Below are positions 9,833-19,846 of a DNA stretch of 64,000 bases, one piece after another (the stretch's first letter is position 1; the number at the start of each line of letters is the position of its first letter). Under the pieces are notes generated by a model that was given only the letters and a program-made list of their open reading frames with translations, ran no database searches and was not told where the DNA came from. The position numbers and the translations under genes were made by a program. This DNA is from JAENVT01 sp963773085 (GTDB lineage: Bacteria > Actinomycetota > Acidimicrobiia > Acidimicrobiales > Ilumatobacteraceae): positions 282,200 through 346,199 of the forward strand of contig CAVYZS010000010.1 of assembly GCA_963773085.1 (NCBI GenBank). Direction: 5' to 3'.

Positions 9833-10314
9833 TGCTGGGTCGCCCGCGAGATCGCGACCTGCTGCACCGCTTCGATGATTCGTCCGTAGCCCGTGCATCG
9901 ACAGATGTTGCCGGACAACTCCTCGCGGATCTCGGTGTCTGTCGGTTGGGGAACACGGTCCAACAACGCGTGGGCCGCCATGATCAGCCCCGGGGTGCAG
10001 AATCCGCATTGCACAGCACCGCTGTCGACGAAGGCGCGCTGCACGTCGCTGGGTGATCCGACGGGGGCGATGCCTTCGATGGTGACGATCGCCTGGCCGA
10101 CGGCCGATGCGGCCAGCACGAGACAACCGCAGACCAACGTGTCGTCGACCAGGACGCTGCACGAACCACACTCGCCCTGCTCGCATGCGCCCTTGCTGCC
10201 GAACAGGCCGAGCCGCTCGCGCAACACGTACAGCAGGCTCTCGCCGATCCAGGCATCGGCGATCTCGTGCCGCGATCCGTTGACGTGCAGGACGTAGCTC
10301 TCGTGCTCACCCAT
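9829..10314 (-). CDS. Xanthine dehydrogenase-family [2Fe-2S] small subunit
   Basis: 161 residues, intact, with two iron-sulfur domains. The N-terminal plant-ferredoxin-type cluster uses CEQGECGSC plus a later cysteine (LVCGC). The C-terminal helical domain carries CGFCTPG and CRCTGY. The protein passes electrons from the molybdenum centre to the FAD subunit. Its ATG overlaps the end of the FAD-subunit gene and its TGA overlaps the ATG of the large subunit, so the order is FAD - FeS - Mo, all translationally coupled. No Tat or Sec signal is visible, in keeping with a cytoplasmic complex. Confidence 0.95.
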   Translation of the reverse strand: MGEHESYVLHVNGSRHEIADAWIGESLLYVLRERLGLFGSKGACEQGECGSCSVLVDDTLVCGCLVLAASAVGQAIVTIEGIAPVGSPSDVQRAFVDSGAVQCGFCTPGLIMAAHALLDRVPQPTDTEIREELSGNICRCTGYGRIIEAVQQVAISRATQQ

Positions 10315-11172
10315 TGGGGAACGCCCTTCTCAGCAGGCGGCGGGCACAGCACCGCGATGGCGTGCCGGCGATACTCGGCAGTCGAGCGATGGTCGTCGAT
10401 CGGCCGTGCGGCCGCCGCTGCCAACCGAGCGAACTCGGCGGCTTGCGCGTCGGTGACAGCTCGCTCTCGATGATCGACGACACTCGACGCGTAGGCCTCG
10501 GCTTCGTGGCAGCGGATGATCGTGGGACCGACCGAGCCGAGCGCCAGGCGGATGCCACCGCCGTCATCGACCGCCAGGCAGGCACCCGCGTTCGAGATGA
10601 CCATTGCGTTGCGTACCCCGACCTTCACGTAACCCTGCCATCCGGAGAACACCGGAACGTGAGATCGCCTCGATCAACTCCCCCGGCAGCAATGCCGTTC
10701 GCTTCGGTCCGGTCATGAACTCGGCGAACGGCATCGATCGGGTGGTGTTGTTCGACACGAGGTGAACGCTGGCGTCGAGCGCGGCGAGCACTGGCAGCCC
10801 GTCGCCGGCCGGCGAACAGGTGGCGACGTTGCCACCGAGGGTCGCGACGTGGCGGATCTGCGGGGATCCCACGGTGCGAGCCGCCTGGCTGAGTGCCGGC
10901 ACCCAACTGCGGAAGTGCTCGCCTTCCAGCTCGGCATAGGTGACGCCGGCACCGATGCGCAGAGTTGCCGACCCGAATTCAGGCGACGCGGCTTCGTACG
11001 ACCAGGAGCGCAGTTCGGGGACGCGACCGATCGAGATCACGACCTCCGGACGACGATGCCCGCCATTGATCTCGACCATCGCGTCGGTGCCGCCGGCGAG
11101 CACCATCGACGACGGCTGGTCGGCAAGCGCGGCGACGGCCTCGGCCAGCGATGTCGGGATCAGGACGCTCAT
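10307..11172 (-). CDS. Xanthine dehydrogenase-family FAD-binding subunit; two frame breaks
   Basis: About 288 residues of the CoxM/XdhB-type FAD subunit. The first FAD motif is VLAGGTDAMVE, the second RHVATLGGNVATCSPAGD, and the C-terminal CO_deh_flav_C domain includes YVKVGVRNAMVIS and LALGSVGPTIIRC. The frame shifts near 10665 and again near 10345; the restored C-terminus is ...AIAVLCRRLLRRAFPNG, ending inside the start of the [2Fe-2S] gene. It is the first gene of the operon. No XdhC-like maturation factor or molybdenum cofactor gene follows it, so insertion of the cofactor must depend on genes elsewhere. Confidence 0.87.
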
Positions 11173-11294
11173 GGTCCTCCGACCTTACATTTCGTCAACT
11201 GCGCGAGGCGGCACATCCACCGTGTGACACCGCTGATGAGGGCAACCATGGGAGTAGGTGGGCGTCGTGATGACCCTCAAGCGGACGACGAACT

Positions 11295-11334
11295 GGGCAG
11301 CCCCGGATCGGTACGTAGGGTTCTGGGGCTGCCC
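11295..11334. terminator. Inverted repeat, probable terminator after ppk2
   Basis: Two perfect 10-base arms (GGGCAGCCCC at 11295 and GGGGCTGCCC at 11325) are separated by 20 bases. The hairpin lies about 60 bases beyond the ppk2 stop and upstream of the FAD-subunit gene, in a 220-bp gap that shows no credible gene. There is no T-run, as is usual in GC-rich actinobacteria, so termination is inferred from position and stem strength. Confidence 0.5.
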
Positions 11335-11392
11335 GGATGCCACCGGACCACCGTCGGCATGGGCCCGATGAGTGCCGGCGCCGGCGCGTGCC

Positions 11393-12206
11393 TCAGACGA
11401 TCTTGGCGTTCTTGATCGCCGGATCCGGTTCGGGGAACTCGGGGTCGAGGTCCTTCATCGTCTTGAGGAGGATCTTGGCGACGGCGAGGTTGCGTACCCA
11501 GTTGTGATCGGCGGGCACCACGTACCACGGGGCGTGCGCCGTCGACGTCTTGGCGATCGCGTCCTCGTAGGCCTCGCTGTACTTCGGCCACAGCTTTCGG
11601 TCGGCGAGATCGCCCTCGCGGAACTTCCAACCTTTCGCCGGATCGTCGATGCGGTCCTGGAAGCGTCGCGCCTGCTCGGCCTTGGAGACGTTCAGGAAGC
11701 ACTTGACGACGCGTGGTGCCTTCGTCGCGCAGCAGCCGCTCGAACTCGAGATGTGCCGGAAGCGCTTGCTCCACACGGACTCCGGCGCGAAGCCCTTGAC
11801 CCGCACCACGAGCACGTCTTCGTAGTGGCTGCGGTTGAACACACCGATCTCACCGTCTCCCGGGCAGGCGGCGTGCACACGCCACAGGTAGTCCTGCGCC
11901 GTCTCGCGACCGCCGGGGACCTTGAAGCTGGTGACCTGCACACCCGCCGGATTGAGCCCGGAGAGGATCGACCGGATGGTGCCGTCTTTTCCCGCGGCGT
12001 CTCGCGCCTGCAGCACGAGCAGGACGCTGCGCGTCGCCTCGGCCGCACAGGCGTTGTTGCATCTCGTCGAGCTTGACCTTGACGTGCTCGAGCTCGGCGA
12101 TGGCAGCCGCCTTGTGCCAGCCGAGGGTGTCGCCGGGATCGCACCGCTTGAGCTGGAACGACTTCGGGTTGGAGACTCGCAATGCAGCGATTCGATCGGC
12201 GGCCAT
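11393..12206 (-). CDS. ppk2: PPK2-family polyphosphate:nucleotide phosphotransferase; frame breaks
   Basis: About 270 residues of the polyphosphate kinase 2 family, which moves phosphate between polyphosphate and nucleotides. It starts at MAADRIAALRVSNPK, followed by the usual DPGDTLGWHKAAA lead, Walker A LQARDAAGKDGTI, the SFKVPGGRETAQDYLWR segment and Walker B-like NRSHYEDVLVVRV. The C-terminal half ends WYVVPADHNWVRNLA...LLKTMKDLDPEFPEP. Frames change near 12060 and twice near 11720-11750. Which class (ADP, AMP or both as acceptor) cannot be said from what is visible. It overlaps or abuts the DUF5522-like gene. Confidence 0.88.
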
Positions 12207-12456
12207 GGGCTGCGACGGTACTTCAGTCGACGCACGAACGGACAGTGCCTGCAGCCGCTGTCGCAGCAGTAGCCGCGGTCGGCGAGGAAGGCCGCGGTGA
12301 AGACGCTGAGGCCTGTGTCGGGGTCCGACGTAGCACGGCTCACCCTTGGCGAGCGCCGTCGGCATGGCTCGCGGTGATGTCCGCGAAGCGGGGATGATGC
12401 GGCGACAGGCGCTGCGGATGGGGCTGCTCGATGTACTCGTCGCGGAGTTGCGCCAC
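12207..12456 (-). CDS. DUF5522-like cysteine-rich small protein; frame breaks
   Basis: A short protein of about 80 residues that appears when two single-base shifts (near 12345 and 12325) are allowed. It begins with GTG, VAQLRDEYIEQPHPQ, continues KGEPCYVDPDTGLSVFTAAFL and ends with RGYCCDSGCRHCPFV, the CC...C..C signature of DUF5522. That arrangement of four cysteines suggests a metal or redox site; the family has no established function. The frame stays open past the ppk2 start, so the true stop is unclear and a third indel is possible. It probably shares a transcript with ppk2. Confidence 0.6.
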
Positions 12457-12484
12457 GATCGCGCAACGGTATCGGCTCGGTGCG

Positions 12485-12513
12485 TTGACAAAGCTGCGTG
12501 GCCTGACTAAGGT
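12485..12513 (+). promoter_or_regulatory. Sigma-70-type promoter of the peptide ABC operon
   Basis: A consensus TTGACA at 12485-12490 is followed by exactly 17 bases and TAAGGT at 12508-12513. It points at the binding-protein gene starting at 12591, leaving a leader of about 70 bases. An imperfect inverted repeat (GTGTGATG...CATCGCACAC) between promoter and start could be an operator. The start codon itself has AAGGGGG just upstream. Confidence 0.6.
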
Positions 12514-12590
12514 GCCGGACAGTCGGCGTGTGATGGGGGTCACATCGCACACCGTCGCGTCGACGACACGAGTCACCGAACAAGGGGGAA

Positions 12591-14449
12591 ATGGTGCGAC
12601 AACAGGCAACGATCGAGCAGGCGAGTCCTCACAGCAGCACTGCTGAGTCTCGGGCTGATCGCCGCACTGCGTGCGGCAAGAAGGACGACAGCACGACCGC
12701 GACCGATGCGACGGTCGGCGCGACCGAGACGACTGCCGCCACCGGCGACACGCAGGGAACCGTCGCCGCTGACACCAGCGTGGCCGAGACGACGCCACCG
12801 GAGACCACCCCGGCGCAGAAGCCCGTGCCAGGTGGTGAGATCACCGTCAGTGGTGAGGCCGAGGTGGCCAACGCCTGGATCCCGGCAGCGATGCAGTGCG
12901 ACACCTACTGCCATCAGCGGGCCCGAACGTTCTTCGAACCGATCGCCTCGTTCGGCGTCGACAACAAGGTTCATCCCTTCCTCGCCGAGAGCATCACGCC
13001 GAACGCCGATGCCACCGAATGGACGATCACGGTCCGGCCGGGGATCTCGTTCACCGACGGCACGCCGCTGAACGCCGATGCCATGATCGAGAACCTGCAG
13101 CGCACCGGTACCTACATCCTGATCGCCGCCCAGGTTGCCGACCTCGCCAAGGTCGACGACCCAGGTGGCGCGACGAACGCCGACGGCTCACCGAAGAAGG
13201 TGTTGAAGATCGAGAAGGCCGACGACATGACCTTCACGATCTTCACCGGCAAGGACGGTGACCCGGCTCAAGCCGCTGCCATGGCCGGGCTTCGACGTCA
13301 TCCTCACCAGCCAGTTCGGTCTGATCGCTTCGCCGACGTGGTTGCAGGCGGTCGACGCCGATGCGACCAAGGCGTCTCAGCCCATCGGAACCGGGCCGTT
13401 CATCGTCGAGAGCTACGCGCCGCGCGACGCCCTGGTCGTCACGAAGAACCCGAACTACTGGCGCAAGGACGCCGACGGCGTGCAGCTTCCGTACCTCGAC
13501 AAGATCACGTTCAAGGTGATCGAGGATGCCAAGACCGCCGAAGGCAGCACTGCGCAGTGGCGACATCGACATCTTCTCCGAGTCCAGTGCCGAGGTGATC
13601 ACCGACTTCGAGGGCGACCCCGACTTCCCGACGACGGCTGCAGAAGGACTACTCGGAGACCAACTACCTGCTGATCGACACCGAGAAGCCCGGTCCGTAC
13701 CAGGATGCTCGGGTCCGCTGTGCGTTGTCGAAGGCGATCGACCGTCAGGAGATCATCGACCTGACCCAGGCCGGCGCGCTGCAGATCGCCAACGGCCTGT
13801 TCTCCCCCGGCCAGGAGGGCTACCTCGATGACAACGGCTTCGACACGATCGCAGGACATCGAAGGCGCCAAGGCGTTGATCGCCGACTACCAGACGGACC
13901 ACCCCGGCCCGATCCAGGTCACGTACGGCCACACCGCCGACCGCATCAACGCCCAGCGCGCCGAATTGATCAAGGGCTACTGGTCGGCGATCGGTGTCGA
14001 CACGACCATCGAGGTCATCCCGCAGGACCAGTTCGTCACCAACGCGCTGTTCGGTGCCGACAACTTCTTCATCTACGACTGGAGGTTGCACTCCGGCATC
14101 AAGGTCGACCAGCAGAACCAGTGGTGGAACAGCCGATCGGCCATCCCCGACGCCAGGTCTGGCACTGAACTTCGGGCGGGTCAACGATCCGATCGTCGAC
14201 GAGAACCTCGCCACGCGAGGTCGGATCCCGATCCGGCCAAGCGTCAGGCCGCCGCCGAGGCAGTCAACCGGCAGATGGCCAAGGAGTGCTACCAGATCCC
14301 GTACTCGTACACGCTGTGGGGAACGATGCACACGCCGGCCGTTCACGGCCTCGGGGAATCAGTACTCCCCGACGGCACCGGTCGCCCGCGACGGAACCGA
14401 TTTCGGCGGGTGGTTCTCGACCGCACCGCTGTGGGTCGACCAGGGTTAG
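12591..14449 (+). CDS. ABC transporter substrate-binding lipoprotein, family 5 (peptide/nickel type); many frame breaks
   Basis: About 615 residues of an SBP_bac_5 extracytoplasmic binding protein. The N-terminus, once shifted, is a lipoprotein signal (AALLSLGLIAA, then CGKKDDS), followed by a Thr/Ala-rich linker, and VHPFLAESITPNADATEWTI with RPGISFTDGTPLNADAM as in DppA/OppA. The late segment GIKVDQQNQWWN and the C-terminal GGWFSTAPLWVDQG close it. At least seven frame changes occur (near 12650, 13270, 13555, 13640, 13850, 14158, 14210, 14355); nearly all are cured by dropping one base. It binds peptides or other solutes outside the membrane for the permeases encoded next. Confidence 0.85.
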
Positions 14450-14456
14450 CCGACCA

Positions 14457-14502
14457 GGCTGCCCTGGGGTAGCAGCAGCGGCTGATCTACCCCAGGGCAG
14501 CC
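14457..14502. terminator. Perfect 16-bp inverted repeat between binding-protein and permease genes
   Basis: GGCTGCCCTGGGGTAG at 14457-14472 pairs perfectly with the repeat at 14487-14502 across a 14-base loop. It starts eight bases after the binding-protein stop and ends 23 bases before the permease start. Such hairpins in importer operons typically let only part of transcription through or protect the upstream mRNA, giving more binding protein than permease. Which applies here is not visible. Confidence 0.7.
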
Positions 14503-14525
14503 GCTCTCCTTGTTCCGAGGCTTGC

Positions 14526-15494
14526 GTGCGCTATTTCCTACAACGGTTGCTGCAGTTCGTCATCGTCTTCTTCCTGGTGACGTTCGGCGTCATGGTGTTC
14601 ATGCGCATCGGCATGAACAAGCCGGGCGACCCGGCGAGAACGATGCTCGGCGGAGTGGTCTCCGACGAGAAGGCCGCGGCGGTCAACGCCCAGTACCACC
14701 TCAACGACAACCTCTTCGTCCAGTACTTCTACTGGTTGGGCAAGATGTTCCGCGGCGACTTCGGCATCAGCGTGCAGCAGAACGTGACCGTCGCCAACTA
14801 CATGAAGGGGCGCGTGCTGGTCACGTTCTTCCTGGGCTTCTACTCGATCCTCTGGGCGCTCATCATCGCCATCCCCGTCGCTGTGTACCAGGCCTACAAG
14901 CGCGACTCGAACTTCGATCGCGCCGGCAACCTCTTCTCGTTCCTGTTCGTCTCGCTTGCCGGCGCTTGGTGCTCGCACCGTTCATCATCTACTTGTTCGT
15001 CGAGAAGCTCGGGATGGTTTCCTCGGATCAGCGAGAAGGTGATGCCCTGGGACGATCTCGGTGCCCATTTCCAGAACTTCTTCCTGCCGGTCCTGGTGCT
15101 CACCCTTCCGCTGGCGGCGATCTTCACCCGGCTCCTGCGCGCCGACCTGGTGCAAACGTTGCAGAGTGACTTCATCACGTTGGCCAGCGCCAAGGGTGTG
15201 CCGCCCAGTCGTGTGCTGTGGAATCACGCCCTGCGCAACTCGCTGTTCTCGCTGCTGAGCACCGTCGGCGTGCAGCTCGGTGCGATCGTCGGCGGCGCCC
15301 TGGTCGTCGAGCAGTACTTCGCCATGAAGGGCATGGGCTCGTTGCTGCTGACGTCGATCCTGTCGAAGGATCTGTTCGTCGTGCAGTCCGTCACGGCGAT
15401 CGTCGTTGCGGTGGTAGCGATCGCCAACCTGCTGATCGACCTGCTGTACGCCGTGATCGATCCACGGATCCGCCACTTCCGGGCGTTGACGTGA
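14526..15494 (+). CDS. ABC transporter permease, DppB type; compensating frame breaks
   Basis: 322 residues of the DppB/OppB permease family. It begins VRYFLQRLLQFVIVFF with a GTG start, has the early RIGMNKPGDPARTML loop, about six membrane segments and the coupling (EAA) region DFITLASAKGVPPSRVLWNHALRN. Residues about 147-168 are scrambled: the frame changes near 14965 and back near 15020, and the alternative frame there reads VLAPFIIYLFVEKLG, an ordinary membrane segment. So the natural protein is normal. It forms the channel with the DppC-type subunit. Confidence 0.88.
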   Translation: MRYFLQRLLQFVIVFFLVTFGVMVFMRIGMNKPGDPARTMLGGVVSDEKAAAVNAQYHLNDNLFVQYFYWLGKMFRGDFGISVQQNVTVANYMKGRVLVTFFLGFYSILWALIIAIPVAVYQAYKRDSNFDRAGNLFSFLFVSLAGAWCSHRSSSTCSSRSSGWFPRISEKVMPWDDLGAHFQNFFLPVLVLTLPLAAIFTRLLRADLVQTLQSDFITLASAKGVPPSRVLWNHALRNSLFSLLSTVGVQLGAIVGGALVVEQYFAMKGMGSLLLTSILSKDLFVVQSVTAIVVAVVAIANLLIDLLYAVIDPRIRHFRALT

Positions 15495-15505
15495 GGCCGT
15501 GATCG

Positions 15506-16429
15506 ATGATCACTCAGACGAGTCTCGTCGACGGACGCATTCGCCGAGGTGAAGCCGCCGCGCAAGGAGCGCCACGTCGGCTGGGTCTTCGGCGTCGCCT
15601 GGCTGGTGCTGCTCGGATTCTGCGCGTTCTTTGCCAATCAGTTGCCGTTCATTCGCACGTACGACGCCAAGCTGAGGATCGACGGCAGGGCCAAGCAGTA
15701 CAGTTATCGGACCGGGGTGGACGGCTTGGCTCGGCACCGACAACTCCAGCCACGATGTGTTCGCCCGTTGCATCTATGGCGCCCGGCAGACGTTGATCAT
15801 CGGCATCGGAGCGACCATCATCGGGCTCACCGTCGGAGGACTGCTCGGCGTGCTCGGCGGCTACTACCGCGGCCGGTCCGACCGGGTCGTTTCGATCATC
15901 GTCGATTGCCTGCTGGCGATGCCGGCGTTGCTGCTGGCGTTGCTGCTGATCCAACGCGCCGACCAGATCAAGGAGTCGGTCACCGCTCTCGGCTTCCTGA
16001 CGCGCACCGAGGAGATCACGATCACCCTCGGAATCCTGGCGATCGCACCGTTCGCCCGCATCGTCCGCGCCCAGACGCTGTCGCCTCCGGGAACGAGACT
16101 TCGTCCTGGCGGCGCGCAGTCTCGGCGCCAAGAACCGGCGCGTGATCTGGAGGGAGATCATGCCCAACCTGGTCCCGGCAATGGTGACGGTCGCCGTCAC
16201 CGGGCTCGGCATCCTCATCGCGGCCGAAGCCACGCTGGCATTCCTCGGGCTCGGAGTGCCCCGACCGCAGACCTGGGGCACGATGATCGACGCCGCACGA
16301 GACGACCTGAAGGAGGCATGGTGGGCGACGATCTTCCCGTGCCTCTTCCTGTTCCTCACGGTGCTCAGCTTCAACTTCATCGGTGACCGCCTGGCGCGCA
16401 AGTTCGACATCCGAGAGGCCGCGGTATGA
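15506..16429 (+). CDS. ABC transporter permease, DppC type; three frame breaks
   Basis: About 307 residues of the DppC/OppC family. An N-terminal cytoplasmic lead and first membrane helix (VGWVFGVAWLVLLGFCAFF), an extracytoplasmic loop, then IYGARQTLIIGIGATIIG and the coupling loop VIWREIMPNLVP, ending with FNFIGDRLARKFDIREAAV. Frames change near 15540, 15730 and 16085; dropping one base at 15730 gives the expected GWLGTDNSSHDVFAR. Its TGA overlaps the ATG of the following ATPase gene (ATGA). Confidence 0.87.
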
Positions 16430-17495
16430 GCATCGTCATCCAGGCCTCGACCAGGGCGACCGACGGGCCGCTCCTCGAACTCGAGGATGTGCGCACCGCA
16501 CTTCCAAACGGCCCGGGGTCTGGTGCGCGCCGTGGACGGTGTCTCACTGACGTTGGAGCGCGGCAAGGCGCTCGGAATCGTCGGCGAGAGCGGCTCCGGC
16601 AAGACCATCCTGTCGCGCTCGATCATGGGTCTGCTCCCGGTCAGAGGCACGATCCGACAGGGCAGCGTGCGGTTCGAGGGCCGCGAGATCGGCGGGCTGT
16701 CGCGTAAGGCGATGCGCGACGTGTGGGGCAAGGAAATGGCGATGATCTTCCAGGATCCGATGACATCGCTCAACCCGCTGATGAAGATCGGCGCACAGAT
16801 CGCCGAGCCGTTGCGGCTGCATCTCGACATGTCGAAGTCCGATGCCTGGGCAACCGCCGAGCGACTGATGCAGGACGTGCGCATCCCAGCGCCCGGCCGC
16901 CGATTGAATCAGTACCCCCACGAGATGTCCGGCGGCATGCGCCAACGCATCATGATCGCCATCGCCATGGCCTGTGGCCCGACGCTGCTGCTGGCCGACG
17001 AGCCGACGACCGCGCTCGATGTCACCGTGCAGGCCCAGATCCTCGAACTGCTCGGCGAGCAGCGGCGCGAGCGCAACATGTCGCTGGTGCTCGTCACCCA
17101 CGACCTCGGCGTTGTCGCCGGTCACACCGACGACATCGGGGTGATGTACGGAGGCAAGCTCGTGGAGATGGCGCCGACCGCCGAGTTGTTCGCCAACATG
17201 AAGATGCCCTACACCGAGGCGTTGCTGCAGAGCATCCCGAAGATCGGCGACGCCGAGCCACACGCGGCTCAACGTCATCAGTGGTCGACCACCCGACTTG
17301 GTGAATCCGCCGGTCGGATGCCGATTCGCGCCACGCTGTCCCTACGCCCAGGAACGCTGCCGCGAAGAGGAGCCCCCGCTGATGGCCACGGTCGAGGATC
17401 CTCGCCATACGTACGCCTGCTGGTACCCCGTCGGTTCCCCCGAGTACCACGAGACGAAGGAGCGGCGTCGGCGCGAGGCGGAGGTGGCTGCCTGA
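16426..17495 (+). CDS. ABC transporter ATPase, DppD type; two frame breaks
   Basis: About 356 residues. Walker A is GESGSGKT, the Q-loop IFQDPMTSLNPLMKIG, the signature MSGGMRQRIMIAIAMA, Walker B LLLADEPTTALD, and the H-loop VTHDLGVV. The C-terminal oligopeptide-transporter domain has the cysteine set CRFAPRCPYAQERC plus a later Cys, which in this family binds an iron-sulfur cluster or metal. Frames change near 16497 (dropping one base restores THFQTARGLVRAVDG) and near 17268. It starts within the stop of the DppC gene and ends within the start of the DppF gene. Confidence 0.9.
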
Positions 17496-18545
17496 TGGCC
17501 GGCACCGGAAAGGCGCATCTGCGCGATCGAGGGTGATGTGCTGCTGCGGGTCGAGGATCTCGTCGTCGAGTTCCCGGTCGGTCGTACTGGCTTGAAGGTC
17601 AATGCCGTCAGCGGGATCAGCCTCGATGTGCTGCGCGGCGAGACCCTGGGCGTCGTCGGCGAGTCGGGTTGCGGCAAGAGCACCACTGGGCGGGCCATCA
17701 TGCAACTGCCACGGCCGACCAGTGGTTCGGTGATGTTCGAAGGACGCCAGCTCACCGAGATGGGTGGCGATGACATGCGCGAGGCCCGCACCCGCATGCA
17801 GATGATCTTCCAGGACCCGATTTCGTCGCTCAACCCGCGTCGCAAGGTTCGCGACATCGTCATGGAACCACTGTCGATCTGGAAGCGTGGCACCGGCGCC
17901 GAGCAGCGAGCCAAGGTCGACGCGTTGCTCGAGGAAGTCGGGATCGATCCGCAGCGCGCCGCGGAGAGTCAGCCTCATCAGTTCTCCGGCGGGCAATGCC
18001 AGCGCATCTCCATTGCCAGGTCGTTGGTGCTCGACCCGACGTTGATCATCTGCGACGAACCGGTCAGCGCCCTCGACGTCAGCGTGCAGGCCCAGGTGCT
18101 GAACCTGCTCGAGGATCTCAAGGCCAAGCACGGGTTGACCCTGATCTTCATCGCCCACGACCTCGCCGTGGTGAAGAACATCAGCGACCGTGTGGCGGTG
18201 ATGTACCTCGGAAAGATCTGCGAGGTGGCGCCATCCGACGATCTCTACCGCGCCCCCGCCCACCACTACACCCACGTGCTGTTGAACTCGATCCCGGTTC
18301 CGGATCCGACCGTGGCTGCTACGAGGACCGCCATCGAAGGTGAACCGCCGTCGCCCGTGCTCCCGCCGCCCGGTTGCCGGTTCCACACCAGATGCCCGGC
18401 GGCCACCGACATCTGTCGCAACGAGGAACCCCAATTACGCGTCATCGGAATTGGTCACTACGTGGCCTGCCATCACCCCATCCACGGTGACGCTGCGGCC
18501 GTCCCGGTGACCGTCGGTCAGCTGGGCAGTGATTCGCTTGACTGA
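17495..18545 (+). CDS. ABC transporter ATPase, DppF type; one frame break near the start
   Basis: About 350 residues, the second ATPase of the importer. Walker A is GESGCGKST, the Q-loop IFQDPISSLNPRRKV, the signature FSGGQCQRISIARSL, Walker B LIICDEPVSALD. The C-terminal domain again has the cysteine pattern CRFHTRCPAATDIC. The ATG at 17495 overlaps the preceding stop (TGATG); dropping one base near 17522 joins MAGTGKAHL to GDVLLRVEDLVVEF. If that base is real, translation would have to start at 17538. The gene ends overlapping the 3' end of a convergent glycosyltransferase gene by 28 bp. Confidence 0.9.
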
Positions 18546-19797
18546 GGGCGCCTCGGATCCACGGGTGATCCAGCTCGGTCGATCGCCACGGCGGCAAAGA
18601 CGACGATCGACGGCTCGGCCGACGAACGGATGCGGTGACCTCCGTAGATCACGATGGTCGCCGTCACGGCGATCAGAACCGGGTATCAGGAGCACGGACG
18701 CGGTCGCGGCGGCGAACCATCGTTGCTCCGAACACGGCCGTCGGCGCCAATACCCAGAACGAGACGATGCCGGCCCATGATGCCAAGCGTTCGCGCTCCT
18801 CTCCGACATCGGCGTGCACCAGGTTGTCGAGGGCGAAGACGTCGAGTGATCTCCCCGAAGCGTTGGACAACGACCAGCGGGACCCTGGCCAGGTGGTGAC
18901 GAACGTAACTGACCGCCTCACGTCGCTGCCGCGCGGATCGCTCCGACGGTGTCTTCGTTCGGCTGCGTACCCGGGTCGTTGACAACACAGAACAGCGACC
19001 AACCACCCTGTGCCGGGCCGTAGTACGTCTCCTCGCAGTTGGCGCCCAACCACGCCGGGCCCTCGTTCGTCGTCAAGCAACACCGGGCGCGTCGAAGCGA
19101 GCGAAGTTGAAGGTCATCCACGGCAGGATCAACGCGATCGCCACGCCGGTGGCGGTGGCGATGTGCTTCGACGACCGTATGCCGGATCGCCTGCCGACCA
19201 TCCACATCACGACGGCCGCAGCGGGAACGAACAACGCCACCTCACTCCGCGCGAGCATGCCGAGACCGATCGCAACACCTGTCAACGCAGCCGTGAGCAG
19301 CCTGGGCGCGCGAGACCCAGGTGAGCAGGGCCCACAATGCCAGCGAGATCATCAGGCAGCTGACGCTCTCCGACATCACCAGGCCGTCGTTGATCCACAG
19401 GTTCGGATACACAGCGGCAATGGCCGCCGCGATCAGCCCGACGCGATCTCCGCCGATTCGGCGACCGATCACCCCGATGATTGCCACGGTCGCGGTTCCG
19501 CAGGCGACGGTGATCATCCGTTGCCGGTTGACTGGGTCGCTCACCCCAGCTGACGACGGCCATGAGTGTCGACGTCAACGGGCCGTGCTCGGCACCTGGC
19601 TGGTCGATGAACAGCTCACGGAACCACACGCCGTGAGCCAGCTGACGAGCCTGAAGGCTGTAGTAGAGCGAGTCGTTCAACATCAGGCGGCGGTTCCACT
19701 TGGATACGACGAAGCGAACGATCCGCAACAGCGCGCCGAAGGCCACGATGATCGTCAGGCGTACTCGGAAGTCTCGCCCTCCCTCGGTGTCGCCCAC
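18518..19797 (-). CDS. GT-C (ArnT/PMT-like) membrane glycosyltransferase; many frame breaks
   Basis: About 425 residues of a family 39-like integral membrane transferase that uses polyprenyl-phosphate sugars outside the membrane. The start region (GRDFRVRLTIIVAFGALLR) leads to a first periplasmic loop with LMLNDSLYYSLQARQLAHG, where the catalytic acid normally sits. Later come AAVYPNLWINDGLVMSES, LARSEVALFVPAAAV, LPWMTFNFARF and the late loop YGGHRIRSSAEPSIVVFAAV. Frames change near 19545, 19282, 19085, 18915 and 18690. It is clearly related to the middle module of the 1347-residue protein at 30414. The GTG start is approximate. Confidence 0.75.
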
Positions 19798-19846
19798 AGC
19801 GAGCGAGGTTACTGCTCGCCTGTCACACCGGCTTGCTACCGTCGCC

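Noticed and set aside
7548..11172. Aerobic CO dehydrogenase (cox) operon, suggested by the subunit order
   Set aside because: The large subunit has AMRGFG, not the AYxCSFR or AYRGAGR active-site motifs of CO dehydrogenases.
11173..11392. A small gene in the 220-bp gap before ppk2
   Set aside because: Short open frames there lack a ribosome-binding site and recognisable features; the gap is better explained by the hairpin and the upstream region of the FAD-subunit gene.
12591..18545. Programmed ribosomal frameshifting in the ABC importer genes
   Set aside because: Breaks occur many times per gene at unrelated sites without slippery sequences or matching structures, and also in essential genes elsewhere. 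Sequence error explains them better.
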